From: Agromyces mariniharenae
GTDB lineage: Bacteria; Actinomycetota; Actinomycetes; Actinomycetales; Microbacteriaceae
Assembly (NCBI RefSeq): GCF_008122505.1
Contig: NZ_VSSB01000001.1
Span: 1,596,891-1,660,890 of the forward strand
Reading direction: 5' to 3'
Length of the DNA: 64,000 nt
Shown here: positions 1 to 9,037 of the stretch, one piece after another
How positions within the stretch are numbered: position 1 is the stretch's first letter
How the letters are laid out: each line of letters opens with the position of its first letter
Notes under the pieces: generated by a model
The model's input: the letters and a program-made list of their open reading frames with translations, nothing else
The model's database searches: none
What the model was told of the DNA's origin: nothing
Position numbers and translations under genes: made by a program

Positions 1-2
1 TC

Positions 3-122
3 GCCGCACAGGAGATCAAGCCCCAGGCGCGCACGCTCGCCGAAGACCGGGGCATCCGCTGCGTCGTGCTCGACTACGACGCGATGCGCGGCATCGACAG
101 TGGGCACGCCAGACTGTTCTGA
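3..122 (+). CDS. nucS: Endonuclease NucS (EndoMS), C-terminal fragment
   Basis: Only the last 39 codons are in the window; the gene enters from the left edge in frame and stops with TGA. The residues read [17 protein letters not shown], then a V-x-LDYD segment and a terminal RLF. This pattern is the conserved C-terminus of NucS/EndoMS, the mismatch-specific endonuclease that replaces MutS/MutL mismatch repair in most actinobacteria and archaea, where the C-terminal RecB-like nuclease domain cuts both strands at mismatches. Identification rests on recall of this tail only, since the catalytic residues lie outside the window. Its presence supports an actinobacterial origin. Confidence 0.85.
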   Translation, partial: AAQEIKPQARTLAEDRGIRCVVLDYDAMRGIDSGHARLF

Positions 123-258
123 GTCGTTTCAGCGGATTCGCAGGGTCGGGCCCGAGGCGCGGAAACACTCGGATCCCATGCGATTGCATGCATCACGATC
201 GCCGAACGACCTCTGGTACCTGAGAATCGTTCAAGCTTTGCCGCCGTAGGATGACACG

Positions 259-945
259 GTGACTTCCACGATGCCCACCCAGACGCTGGCGCCGACGCGC
301 ACGTGGTCGACGGTGCTGTTCGACCTCGACGGCACCATCGTCGACTCGGCCGCCGACATCACGGCGTCGCTCGCGCACATGTTCAGCTCGCTCGGACTCG
401 ACGTCCCGTCCGACGACGTGCTGCGCTCGTACGTCGGTCCGCCGCTGCTCGACAGCCTGCGTCTCACCGCCGGCTTCGACGACGCCGAGGCGTGGGAGGC
501 CCTGAACGTCTATCGCGACCACTACGGCGAGCACTTCCTGCGCTCGCCCGTCTTCCCCGGCGTCGCCGGCCTGCTCGAGCGGCTCCACGCCGCCGGCATC
601 CCCATCGCCCTCGCGACCTCGAAGCCCGAGTCGATGGCCCGCCAGGTGCTCGACCACGCCGGCCTCTCGCAGTACTTCACCGAGATCACGGGCGCGAGCG
701 ACGACGAGGAGCTGAGCACGAAGGCCGATGTCGTGCGCGAGGCGCTCCGCCGCCTGCAGGCCAAGGGCATCGACACCTCGAACGCCGTCATGATCGGCGA
801 CCGCGGCTACGACACGCTCGGCGCCGCCGCGAACGGGGTGCCGACGATCCTCGTCGAGTGGGGCTACGGCTCCCCGGCCGAGGCAGCCGACACGATCGCG
901 GTCGTGCACTCGACGGACCAGCTGCGCAACCTGCTGCTCGGCTGA
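259..945 (+). CDS. HAD-superfamily hydrolase, phosphoglycolate phosphatase-like
   Basis: A 228-residue protein of normal length for Gph/PGP-type HAD phosphatases. Motif I is FDLDGT with the nucleophile and acid/base aspartates at D22 and D24, motif II is the ATSKPE segment, and motif IV is GDRGYD followed by AAANG. A helical cap region lies between motif I and motif II, as in subclass I HADs. It probably removes phosphate from a small cytosolic metabolite such as 2-phosphoglycolate or a nucleotide; the substrate cannot be read from sequence. The GTG start is chosen because a TAGGAT hexamer (247-252) lies exactly 6 nt upstream, the spacing expected for a leaderless transcript. It is transcribed alone and converges on the lipoprotein gene. 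Confidence 0.88.
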   Translation: MTSTMPTQTLAPTRTWSTVLFDLDGTIVDSAADITASLAHMFSSLGLDVPSDDVLRSYVGPPLLDSLRLTAGFDDAEAWEALNVYRDHYGEHFLRSPVFPGVAGLLERLHAAGIPIALATSKPESMARQVLDHAGLSQYFTEITGASDDEELSTKADVVREALRRLQAKGIDTSNAVMIGDRGYDTLGAAANGVPTILVEWGYGSPAEAADTIAVVHSTDQLRNLLLG

Positions 946-991
946 CCCTTCCGGGTCGACTGACTCGAGCAGCCGGCGCGAGGCCGAGGCA

Positions 992-1423
992 TCAGGAGCC
1001 GTCGGACTTCGGCACGACCTCGACGGTGAACGTGACGGACTCGCCGCTCTCGCTGTTGTCCAGCGTCACCTCGGTGGTCCCGACCGACTCGGCCGTGAGG
1101 CCCGGGTTGAACTGCGCGCTCCCGTCGTCGCGGCCGGGCACGAACGCCACGACCGCCGGGTCGGCGATGTCGGCCGTCCAGTCGGTGTAGGTCTCGTCGT
1201 CTCCCGTCAGGTCGATCGACCCGCCCTCGGGCACCTCGACGGTCGTCCCGTCGACGTCGCCGAGGTCGGCGATGACCGGCGGCAGCGCCGACGAGCCGTC
1301 GTCGCTCGAGCCCCCCGACGCCGTGCAGCCCGTCAGGCCGAAGCCGCCAAGGGCCACTCCGAGCACCACGGCGACGGATGCCGCCACGCGGCCTCGCCGC
1401 ACCGAACTCCCGATTCCCGACAT
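992..1423 (-). CDS. Small secreted lipoprotein, Ig/bacterial-surface-like fold
   Basis: A 143-residue protein with a basic N-terminus, a hydrophobic stretch (about residues 13-30) and a lipobox LTGC with Cys33 as the lipidation site, followed by a Gly/Ser/Asp-rich spacer. The mature part (about residues 48-140) is acidic and beta-rich; GTTEVTLDNSESGESVTFTV looks like the final strands of an Ig-like or inhibitor I42-like domain, but I do not recognise a specific family. It would be anchored on the outer face of the membrane. The ATG start is the one that gives a compact signal peptide; an open frame continues upstream but is atypical protein sequence. It ends convergent with the HAD gene. Confidence 0.7.
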   Translation of the reverse strand: MSGIGSSVRRGRVAASVAVVLGVALGGFGLTGCTASGGSSDDGSSALPPVIADLGDVDGTTVEVPEGGSIDLTGDDETYTDWTADIADPAVVAFVPGRDDGSAQFNPGLTAESVGTTEVTLDNSESGESVTFTVEVVPKSDGS

Positions 1424-1508
1424 CGCGAACCACCCCCGCGACCGATCGTACGCCCGGGCATCCGCCTCGACACTGCGCCGCGACGGCGCGCGCCGCGGCA
1501 TCCGCTTG

Positions 1509-2372
1509 CTATTGGATGAACCGCTGCACGAACGCGAGCGCCTCGTCGGCGACCGCGCGCCAGCCGGAGTCGATCGTGAGCGAGTGCCCGCGGCTCGGCA
1601 TGACGATCTCCTCGGTCGTACCGGGGTTCCTCGACTGGATCCGGTAGCTCGCGTGCGAGATCGCGGGCGCGACGGTGTGGTCCTCCTCGCCGGCGATGAT
1701 GAGCATCGGGCCGCGCTCGGGGTTCCTCGAGTCGACCGCGGTCTCACCGCCGAACGGATTGAAGTTCGCGAACGCCGCCTGGAACAGCGGCGCCCCGGCC
1801 GCCGGCACGTGGAAGGTGTCGTAGAGGTGCCGGGCTTCCTCGTCGTCGAGCGCGTTCGCCCAGCCGTATTGGAACTGCTCGAACGACAGCGCGACTCCCC
1901 GCTTGGCATTCGCGGGGTTCGACAGCACGGGCGCGGCCGACTTGAGCGACGACGCGGGCAGCGGCAGCACCCCCTTGAAGGGCGCGTTGTCGATCGCGAC
2001 GGTCGCGGCGGCGGCGCCCTCGCCCGCGATCTTCTGCGCGATGAGCCCGCCGAAGGAGTGGCCGATCACGACGGGCGCCTGCTCGAGCCGGGAGATGGCG
2101 TCGAGGTAGTGGTCGGTGACCTGTTGCACCATCTTTCGGGCGAACACCTCGGGGTGCTCGCGCGCCTCGGCGACGGTGGCCGGGTCGTCGGGCCAGCCCG
2201 GCGCGAGCGTGATGAAGCCGTTGTCCTCGAACAGGTCGCGCCACGGCCGCCAGCTGCTCGACAGCAGCCAGAGTCCGTGCACGAACACGATGGGCGTGAG
2301 ATCGGAGGCGTTGGCGCGCTCGATCTCGGCCAGCTCCCAGTCCGCCAGGGTCGATCCCGTCGCGTCGCTCAT
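1509..2372 (-). CDS. Alpha/beta-hydrolase fold protein
   Basis: A 287-residue soluble hydrolase. The oxyanion segment VFVHGLW is near residue 30, the nucleophile elbow is GHSFGG, an acidic residue lies in GEEDHTV and the catalytic histidine is probably in RGHSLTI near the C-terminus, so the full Ser-Asp-His arrangement is present. The fold is that of esterases and non-haem haloperoxidase-like proteins; the substrate is unknown. I chose the ATG at 2372 over an ORF start 12 codons upstream because GAGGAGG sits 6 nt before it. No signal peptide is seen. It is a single-gene unit downstream of the glycosyltransferase operon and separated from it by 152 bp. Confidence 0.85.
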   Translation of the reverse strand: MSDATGSTLADWELAEIERANASDLTPIVFVHGLWLLSSSWRPWRDLFEDNGFITLAPGWPDDPATVAEAREHPEVFARKMVQQVTDHYLDAISRLEQAPVVIGHSFGGLIAQKIAGEGAAAATVAIDNAPFKGVLPLPASSLKSAAPVLSNPANAKRGVALSFEQFQYGWANALDDEEARHLYDTFHVPAAGAPLFQAAFANFNPFGGETAVDSRNPERGPMLIIAGEEDHTVAPAISHASYRIQSRNPGTTEEIVMPSRGHSLTIDSGWRAVADEALAFVQRFIQ

Positions 2373-2524
2373 CGCCGCCTCCTCACCCGCAGGCCGCACC
2401 TGCGGCACCGGCTCAGGGTACGTCCGCCCGGCGACATCGGCCAGTGCCCGCCAGGGTCTGTTACGCCGTGTTCACGTCGCGGCATCCGTTGCACGAACGC
2501 GACGCAGCGGAGCGACTGCGAGCC

Positions 2525-3670
2525 TCAGCCCAGCACCCGGAGCAGCTCCCTCGCCGTCGCCGACCACGTGAACTCGCTCGCGCGCTCGACCGCCGCGCGC
2601 TTCATCGCGGCGAGCTGCGCCCGATCACGGACCCAGGATGCGAGCACGTCGGCGACCTGATCGGGTGAGTCCGCGTCGACGAACGCCCCGGCCGTGCCCA
2701 CCGCCTCGGGGATGCCCCCGCGTCGCGTCGCGATGATCGCGCAGCCCGACGCCATGGCCTCGAGGTTCACGAGCCCGAACGGTTCGTCGACGCGCGAGAG
2801 CACGCAGGCCACGTCGTTCTCGCGCAGCTGCTCTGCCAGCACGGCGTGCGGCATCCAGCCCAGCACGGTTCCGCCGGCGGCCTCCATCGCGGCCGTCACC
2901 CGCCGCCCGTACTCGGCCTCCTCCTCCGCGCTGAATCCGAACGTGCGCACCTGCCCGATGAGCGTGATCTCGACGGGCAGGCCCTCGCCGCGGAGGCGGG
3001 CGACGGCGGCCGCGGCGACCTCGTGCCCCTTGTTGGGATCGATGCGTCCGTGGCAGATCACGCGGACCGGATCGCGAGCCTCGAGCCACTCGCTCCGGGG
3101 GTGGAAGACCTCGTGGTCGACCCCGCTGTACACGACCGCGATCTCGGTCGCCGGCAGGTAGCGGTCGCGCGTCCAGTCGGCGACCGCCCGGCTCACGGCG
3201 ACGACCGCGACGCGGTCGGGCAGCGTCGCGAACGGCCGGGTCTCGGGGCCCTCGAGACGGTTGTGCAGCCACAGCACGGTGCGACCCGCGACGCCGTCCT
3301 CGGCCAGCCGTCCGGCGGTGCCCGGATCGTTCGCGACGACCACTGCGTCGATCGGGGCGTCGAGCGAACGGAGCGCGCGCCGCACCTCGCGGAGGTACGG
3401 CCCGTAGTCGGGCCAGGTCCACCGTCGGAGGCGCGCCCGGGCGGTCTCCGCTTTGCGCCGCACGGACGGCACGGGGTGGGCCGACCCGTGGCGGAGCCGG
3501 ACGACCCGGCCCTCGGTGAAGTCCGCCCCACCGTCGTCGGGCGTGATGACGGTGACGGCGTGGCCCTCCGCCGTCAGCTCACCGGCGACGTGCCGGGTGA
3601 TGGTGGCGATGGCGCCCGTCCACGCCTGGCTGTAGTACTCGCCGATCGGCAGCACGAAGACGATGTGCAT
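2525..3670 (-). CDS. GT4-family glycosyltransferase
   Basis: A 381-residue retaining glycosyltransferase of GT-B fold. The N-terminal half starts MHIVFVLPIGEYYSQAWTGA, with a glycine-containing loop that binds the acceptor side; the C-terminal half carries CHGRIDPNKGHEV and the E-x7-E motif EPFGLVNLE typical of GT4 nucleotide-sugar binding. It is full length for the family and lacks membrane segments, so it probably works at the cytoplasmic face on a lipid-linked or metabolite acceptor. It is the last gene of a three-glycosyltransferase operon, 6 bp after the preceding gene. The shared -SGAIAT/TGAIAT- start with that gene suggests the two are distant paralogues. Confidence 0.9.
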   Translation of the reverse strand: MHIVFVLPIGEYYSQAWTGAIATITRHVAGELTAEGHAVTVITPDDGGADFTEGRVVRLRHGSAHPVPSVRRKAETARARLRRWTWPDYGPYLREVRRALRSLDAPIDAVVVANDPGTAGRLAEDGVAGRTVLWLHNRLEGPETRPFATLPDRVAVVAVSRAVADWTRDRYLPATEIAVVYSGVDHEVFHPRSEWLEARDPVRVICHGRIDPNKGHEVAAAAVARLRGEGLPVEITLIGQVRTFGFSAEEEAEYGRRVTAAMEAAGGTVLGWMPHAVLAEQLRENDVACVLSRVDEPFGLVNLEAMASGCAIIATRRGGIPEAVGTAGAFVDADSPDQVADVLASWVRDRAQLAAMKRAAVERASEFTWSATARELLRVLG

Positions 3671-3676
3671 GCGGGC

Positions 3677-4852
3677 TCAGTTCCTGCCGTCGGCGCGAAG
3701 CCCCGCGGCGCGGGCCAGGCCGTCCCAGGTCTGCTCCCACGTGAGCGATTCCGCACGGGCTCGCGCACGGGCACCCCAGGAGGCGCGCGCCACGGGGTCG
3801 CGGATCAGCCCCTCCAGCACGTCGGCGAGCGCATCGACGTCGTCGCGTGGGAAGAGGAGCCCCGCGCCGTCGAGCAGCTCTGGCGTCCCCCCGGTCGCGC
3901 TGCCGACCACGGCCTGACCGCTCGCGAGGCCCTCGAGCGTCGTGAGACCGCACGGCTCATCCCATCGGGAGGGCGTGACGTGGATGTCGCTCGCGGCGAG
4001 CGCGCCGGGGATGTCCGCCCGCTCGAGGTGCCCCGTGCGCACGACCTCGACGCCGAGGTCCTCGAGCTCGGCGACGAGCGCGTACACCCGGTTGATGTAG
4101 GGGTTGCGGCTCGAGAACCCGAAGTTCGTGTCGCCGACGAGCTGCAACCGGAAGCGCGCCCCGCGCTCCGCGACGCGGATGCAGGCCGCGACGAGCGTGT
4201 CTGGCGCCTTTTCCACGGCGAGCCGGCCGACGTAGCCGACGGTCACGAGCGGCGACGTGCGCTCCGTGGTGAACCGGTCGGCCGCCACGCCGTTGAGCGC
4301 GCCCGTGACCGTCAGCGGCGTGAGCTGGTAGACCTGCTCGACCGCTCGAGCCAGGTACGCGCTGACCGCGACCGAGCGGATGCCGCGGCCGGCGGCGAAC
4401 CGGCGCCGGAACCGGTCGCTCGACATCTCGAGGTTGTGGAACCAATGCACGACCGGCACTTCCGGCAGCTTCCGGCTCAGGAAGACCGCGACCTCGGGGT
4501 CGTTGTTCACGACGACGGCTCGCGGCCGAAGCTGCTCGAGCTCCGCGAGCGCCTCGCGCGCGAACGCCCACTGGTCGGGACGCGCCCAGCCGTTGAGCCG
4601 CCGGCGCGCCCGCAGTGCCTTCGCGGACACCCCCCGATGCTGCCGGATCGGGCTCACCAGGCGCAGGTCGGGCCAGTCGTGGGGCGCGGCATCCGCCGGA
4701 CGCGTGATGACCGGGCAGTCGAACCCTTCGGCGAGCGCGACCCGACCGACCTCGAGGACGCAGGTCGCGATCGCGCCGCTCACCGTCGGCGTGAACGTCT
4801 CGCGACTGTTGTTCACGAATGCGACGGTCCCGCGGGCGGCCGACGCGCTCAC
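3677..4852 (-). CDS. GT4-family glycosyltransferase
   Basis: A 391-residue GT-B glycosyltransferase. The N-terminal domain contains TPTVSGAIATCVLEV; the nucleotide-sugar domain contains GYVGRLAVEKAPDTL, an SRWDEPCGLTTLEGLASG block carrying the E-x7-E motif and ATGGTPELLDGAGLLF. The start is a GTG that overlaps the TGA of the upstream gene as GTGA (4849-4852), preceded by GGGGGAG, so translation is probably coupled. The protein is cytosolic and full length. With its two neighbours it most likely builds a cell-surface glycan or glycolipid; no flippase, polymerase or sugar-nucleotide gene is next to the operon to say which. Confidence 0.9.
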   Translation of the reverse strand: MSASAARGTVAFVNNSRETFTPTVSGAIATCVLEVGRVALAEGFDCPVITRPADAAPHDWPDLRLVSPIRQHRGVSAKALRARRRLNGWARPDQWAFAREALAELEQLRPRAVVVNNDPEVAVFLSRKLPEVPVVHWFHNLEMSSDRFRRRFAAGRGIRSVAVSAYLARAVEQVYQLTPLTVTGALNGVAADRFTTERTSPLVTVGYVGRLAVEKAPDTLVAACIRVAERGARFRLQLVGDTNFGFSSRNPYINRVYALVAELEDLGVEVVRTGHLERADIPGALAASDIHVTPSRWDEPCGLTTLEGLASGQAVVGSATGGTPELLDGAGLLFPRDDVDALADVLEGLIRDPVARASWGARARARAESLTWEQTWDGLARAAGLRADGRN

Positions 4853-5715
4853 GACTCCCCCACCCAGTGCCGACGACTCGGCGGCAGCGTGGTCAGCCGG
4901 AACCGGTTGTCCATCGGCTGGAACGGCGCGCTCAGGGTGGTGAGCAGCGGATGCCGCGTGCGCCACCGCCAGGCGCGCATTCGCGCGGGCTCCGAGTAGG
5001 TGTCGGCATGGCCCGACCACCCGGCCTTGCGACGCATGTGCTCCTCGCTGCGCACCCAGTAGTAGTGCAGGATCCCGGCACGGGGCCGGATGACGCGCTG
5101 CACGATGGCGTCCGACGGATGCCGTGGGTCGGTGTTGTTCGCCGCGAAGTCCACCCGGAACGGGCTGACGTCGGCCTGGCGGGCGTGCCGCGGCACCGTC
5201 CCCGCCACGACGGCGACCGGGCCCGGGTAGTTCCCGATGGTCCCCCAGAGTCGCGACGACATCTCGAGGAACCGCCCCGAGCGCGTGCGGGTGTAGAGGT
5301 AGCGCGACGGATACTCGAGCCCGGTGGCGCCTCGCTCGTCTGCCTCCTCGAGGCACGAGACGAACTCGCCGACGTCGGCGATCACCTCGTCGGTGTCGAG
5401 CTGCAGCACCCAGTCGGCGCCGTCGGATGCCGCGGCGAGCGCGTCGGCGCGCTGGAACGTGTCGTTGTCGAGCGGGTGCTCGTCGAGCCGCGCGTAGTGC
5501 CCGGGGCGGAAGTCGCACTTGCCCTCGACGTCGATGGCGCGGAGCCGGGACAGGCAGTCCTCGACGGGGATCGGCGTGCCCGTCCACGACGTCGAGTCCT
5601 CGTCGTAGGACACGACGATGCGGTCGACGACGGGATAGTAGGCCCGAACGCTCTCCTCGAGCCACCACGGATCCGCGGCCAGGACGTAGGCGTTGATCCG
5701 AATCCGTCTTCCCAT
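4849..5715 (-). CDS. GT-A fold glycosyltransferase (GT2-like)
   Basis: A 288-residue protein with the nucleotide-binding start RINAYVLAADPWWLEESVR and a metal-binding DxD signature in VLQLDTDEV (roughly residues 108-116), which identifies a GT-A glycosyltransferase. The rest resembles glycosyltransferases annotated generally as family 2-like, with a conserved SSRLWGTIGNYPG region that I cannot assign further. It is the first gene of the glycosyltransferase operon and overlaps the next gene by 4 bp. The start is uncertain: ATG 5715 gives a compact N-terminus, while an in-frame GTG at 5736 adds seven residues; neither has a good ribosome site. Confidence 0.82.
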   Translation of the reverse strand: MGRRIRINAYVLAADPWWLEESVRAYYPVVDRIVVSYDEDSTSWTGTPIPVEDCLSRLRAIDVEGKCDFRPGHYARLDEHPLDNDTFQRADALAAASDGADWVLQLDTDEVIADVGEFVSCLEEADERGATGLEYPSRYLYTRTRSGRFLEMSSRLWGTIGNYPGPVAVVAGTVPRHARQADVSPFRVDFAANNTDPRHPSDAIVQRVIRPRAGILHYYWVRSEEHMRRKAGWSGHADTYSEPARMRAWRWRTRHPLLTTLSAPFQPMDNRFRLTTLPPSRRHWVGES

Positions 5716-5983
5716 CGCGCCAAGGCTATGCCCCACGATTGCGGCATCGCCAACACGACGGCTTCCGAGGGCCCCTCAGCTTCAGCGGATCCGTGCCCCC
5801 TTCGGGGGTGAATCGACGATTTCGTGCAGCTCCGCGCAATGGAAGTGCGCACGTCATCCACAGATTTCGGAAAGCCCTTCCATAGGGCGTCGTGGCAGTG
5901 CAGGATGCCGCTTACGTCCGTCTACCCGGCGGACGTTGTTTCGTGCTCCGAGGGTCATCCCCCGGGCACCTGGAGGGAGAAGC

Positions 5984-8818
5984 ATGTTCGGAAACACCAC
6001 TCGCGCGCGCAGGCGCGCGGTGGCGACGATCCCCGTGCTCGCGCTCGCGGCCGCCGGTCTGGCGACCCTGGGCACGACCACGGCGAACGCGGCGCCATCG
6101 CACGTCTCCGCGCCGGTGATCGGCGACGACGAGTACTACATGAACTACGTCGCGCCTCGCGCCGAGGAGGCCTTCGGCGTCGACCAGGAGGCCGTCGTCG
6201 GGTCGATCTCGGGCGGGGCATCCGCGCTGGGCGGCGACACGACGCAGGCCGCCATCGAGAAGGCCGATGCGCTGGACCGGAAGTTCGGCCAGGGCAACCC
6301 GGTCGCGGCCGGCGGGCTCGCGAAGCTCGAGGCGGAGTCGGTCGAGACGGGCCAGAGCCCGAAGCAGCTCAAGCAGCAGCAGCTGAAGCAGTCGAAGACG
6401 ACGCAGGAGGCGAAGCTCCTCACGATCCTCGTGGAGTTCGACGACAACGCGAACGACGACTTCACCGACAGCTACGTGCCGACCGCGTTCGGCTCCACGC
6501 AGTGCAAGCCCGGTGACGTGCAGAACGGCCCGCTCCACAACAACATCCCTGACCCGGCGAGCTACGACCTCGACGACAACAACTCGATGTGGGTGCCCGA
6601 CTTCTCCTCCGAGCACTACAACAAGATGCTCTTCACCGACGAAGGCATCACGGAGCGCGTGCGCACGGACCTCACCGGTCCCGACGGCAAGCCCGGCTTC
6701 GACATCTCGGGCTACACCATGAAGAACATGTACGAGGAGATGTCGCGCGGCGCCTACACCGTGCACGGCTCGGCCACCCCGTGGGTGACCGTCCCCCACT
6801 CCGAGGCGTACTACGGCGCGAGCCTCTGCTTCAAGAACGAGCAGGGCCAGTACCAGGCCGGCGCGATCCAGGACATGCAGGGCCACCCCGACAACCCGCT
6901 CGGGCCCGGCCAGCTGCCGATCGACGCGGTCGCGGCCCTCGCCGCGGCGCAGCCCGACTTCCCGTGGGCCGACTACGACATCGAGGACCAGGGCGATCGC
7001 GACGACGACGGCGACCTGCTCGAGCCCGACGGGGTGATCGACCACGTCGTGCTCGTGCACGCCGGTGAGGACAAGTCGGGCGGCGGCGGTGCCCAGGGCA
7101 CGTACGCCGTCTGGGCGCACTCGTCGGCCGTCGCCGGCGGCGCCGACATCCCCGGCACCGAGCTGAAGCTGTCGAACTACATCGTGCAGCCCGAGGACTC
7201 GGGCGTCGGCGTGTTCGCGCACGAGTACGGCCACGACCTCGGCCTGCCCGACCTGTACGACACGTCGAACGCGGCCAGCTCCGACGTCGACTTCTGGGAC
7301 CTCATGAGCTCGGGTTCGCACTCGGGCCCGATCTTCCAGTCGATGCCGACGCACATGGGCCTCTGGGACAAGTGGGTGCTCGGCTGGGTCGACCCGGTCG
7401 AGCTGAACCCGGGCGACGAGCCCACCACGGTCAAGGTCGGCCAGACGTCGCGCCCGAAGAAGGGCACGCAGGACGGCGTCAAGGTCAACCTGCCCGACAA
7501 GGTGGTGACCCTGGCCGAGCCGCACAGCGGCGAGAACATGTGGTACACCGGCGCCGACCAGGACTGGGCCGACCTGCGCCTGGGCCGCTCGATCACGAAC
7601 GTGCCGGCTGACGCCAAGTTCTGGATGTGGAACAACTTCGTCATCGAGGCGGACTGGGACTACGGCTTCGTCGAGGTCTCGACGAACGGCGGCGCCGACT
7701 GGACCGAGCTGAAGGTGCGCGCCGAAGACGGCACCGAGGCCTCCACGCCCGACGGCTACGCCGACCCGAACGGTCGCATGGCGGACTACGGCAACAAGAA
7801 GTACGGCCTCACGGGCGACTCGCACGGCTGGGCGCACCAGTACGTCGACCTCTCGGCCTACGCCGGCCAGGACATCCAGCTCCGCCTGCGCCTCGCGACG
7901 GATGCGGCCTACCAGGACCGCGGCTGGTTCAGCGACGACTTCTCGCTGACGAGCGGCGCCACCACCGTCTGGAGCGACGACGTCGAGAGCGGTGACAACG
8001 GCTGGAAGGCCGAGGTCTCGTCGTTCACGACGACCGCCGGCCCCGGCTGGCGCGTCGACACGGGCACCTCGATCAAGGCGCAGTACTACCTGGTCGAGTG
8101 GCGCAACCTCGACGGCTTCGACGAGGGCCTGAAGTACGCCTACAACTCGACGTACAGCGTCGACGCGTGGAAGGTCGAGAAGCTCGCCTACAACGCGCCC
8201 GGCGCGCTGGTCTGGTACCGCGACACCACCTACGGCAGCTCGAACCAGATCACGGCCAACGAGACGGCTCTGCCCAGCTACGGTGCCAAGGGCGGCCTGC
8301 TCATCGTCGACAGCCACTTCGACCCCCTGCAGCGCACGGGTTCGGCGGCCGTCCTCGACCCGTCGGCGCTCAACGTGATGCCGTCGCGGGCGCAGTCCTC
8401 GAACGCGGCCTTCGGCCTGACCGAGACGTACCCCTTCACGGAGTGCATCACGGATGCGGCGCTGAAGGAGTACTGCACCGACATCGCGGGCCAGGCGCCG
8501 GTGAGCACCTTCACCGACGACCAGGGCTGGGTGCCCGGCTTCGCCTTGAACGAGGCCACCGGGCAGCTGTACTACCGCGACCGTGACGCCTCGACCGTCA
8601 TGCCGTCGGTCGGCAATGCGCAGTACACGACGCCGCTGTACGACATGCTGGGCAACCGCCTGCCGGCGTACGACGGCTTGGACATCGGGCTCGGGCCGTT
8701 CGGCTCGGGCAACCCGGCGGACTCGGGTGTCGGCTACGGCACCGTCATCCAGGTCATGAAGGCGATGGACGACAACCGCGCCGCGCTGATCAGCATCACC
8801 CCGCCGAGCGCGCAGTGA
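5984..8818 (+). CDS. Secreted M6-family metalloprotease (immune inhibitor A-like)
   Basis: A 944-residue exoprotease. Residues 1-35 are a Sec signal peptide with RARRR, a hydrophobic core and an ANA cleavage site. A pro-region rich in Lys/Gln follows, then the M6 catalytic domain. The zinc motif is HEYGH with H413, E414 and H417, extended to HDLGLPDLYD as in immune inhibitor A of Bacillus and related actinobacterial enzymes. The C-terminal half contains beta-sandwich segments (WNNFVIEADWDYGFVEVST and LRLRLATDAAYQDRGWFSDD) of the MAM/jelly-roll type that usually accompany M6 enzymes. ATG 5984 has a strong GGAGGGAG ribosome site. Expected role is digestion of external proteins; the gene is monocistronic and ends at a hairpin. 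Confidence 0.93.
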   Translation: MFGNTTRARRRAVATIPVLALAAAGLATLGTTTANAAPSHVSAPVIGDDEYYMNYVAPRAEEAFGVDQEAVVGSISGGASALGGDTTQAAIEKADALDRKFGQGNPVAAGGLAKLEAESVETGQSPKQLKQQQLKQSKTTQEAKLLTILVEFDDNANDDFTDSYVPTAFGSTQCKPGDVQNGPLHNNIPDPASYDLDDNNSMWVPDFSSEHYNKMLFTDEGITERVRTDLTGPDGKPGFDISGYTMKNMYEEMSRGAYTVHGSATPWVTVPHSEAYYGASLCFKNEQGQYQAGAIQDMQGHPDNPLGPGQLPIDAVAALAAAQPDFPWADYDIEDQGDRDDDGDLLEPDGVIDHVVLVHAGEDKSGGGGAQGTYAVWAHSSAVAGGADIPGTELKLSNYIVQPEDSGVGVFAHEYGHDLGLPDLYDTSNAASSDVDFWDLMSSGSHSGPIFQSMPTHMGLWDKWVLGWVDPVELNPGDEPTTVKVGQTSRPKKGTQDGVKVNLPDKVVTLAEPHSGENMWYTGADQDWADLRLGRSITNVPADAKFWMWNNFVIEADWDYGFVEVSTNGGADWTELKVRAEDGTEASTPDGYADPNGRMADYGNKKYGLTGDSHGWAHQYVDLSAYAGQDIQLRLRLATDAAYQDRGWFSDDFSLTSGATTVWSDDVESGDNGWKAEVSSFTTTAGPGWRVDTGTSIKAQYYLVEWRNLDGFDEGLKYAYNSTYSVDAWKVEKLAYNAPGALVWYRDTTYGSSNQITANETALPSYGAKGGLLIVDSHFDPLQRTGSAAVLDPSALNVMPSRAQSSNAAFGLTETYPFTECITDAALKEYCTDIAGQAPVSTFTDDQGWVPGFALNEATGQLYYRDRDASTVMPSVGNAQYTTPLYDMLGNRLPAYDGLDIGLGPFGSGNPADSGVGYGTVIQVMKAMDDNRAALISITPPSAQ

Positions 8819-8837
8819 GCTGACCGGATGCACCGGT

Positions 8838-8867
8838 GAGGCGTCGGCCCTTCGGGGTCGGCGCCTC
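8838..8867 (+). terminator. Terminator of the M6 protease gene
   Basis: A 13-bp stem (two G-U pairs) closed by a cUUCGg tetraloop begins 19 nt after the protease stop codon. The tetraloop and the high GC of the stem make a very stable hairpin; there is no U-tract, as is common for actinobacterial terminators. Confidence 0.75.
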
Positions 8868-8880
8868 GCCGCGTTTCCGG

Positions 8881-9022
8881 CCGTCGAGTAGCGTCGCCGC
8901 AGGCGCTCGGCCCGGTCGTCGAGTAGCGCCGCCGCAGGCGACGCATATCGAGACGCGATCCCGAATTCAACCGGGAGCGAGGATCTCGATACGCGTCCGG
9001 CTGCGCCGGGCGCTACTCGATC
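8881..9022. repeat. Intergenic palindromic repeat element
   Basis: The word CGTCGAGTAGCG-YCGCCGCAGGCG occurs twice in direct orientation (from 8882 and from 8918). The second copy continues into a region that is the imperfect reverse complement of what follows: GTCGAGTAGCGCC and CATATCGAGACGCGATCC on the left, GGATCTCGATACGCG and GGGCGCTACTCGATC on the right. Folded, this gives a cruciform or hairpin of about 105 nt with its right arm 16 bp from the tetR stop codon. The arrangement looks like a dispersed REP/MITE-like element, but the window contains only this complete copy. Confidence 0.65.
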
Positions 9023-9037
9023 ACCGGCAGGGGGTCC

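Noticed and set aside
5912..8833. A 973-codon antisense frame under the M6 protease
   Set aside because: Low-complexity Val/Arg/Gly composition, no start signal, and the plus strand carries a complete protease with signal peptide and zinc site.
8881..9022. An insertion-sequence end or attachment site
   Set aside because: No transposase or integrase nearby and no target-site duplication that I can identify; kept only as a palindromic repeat.
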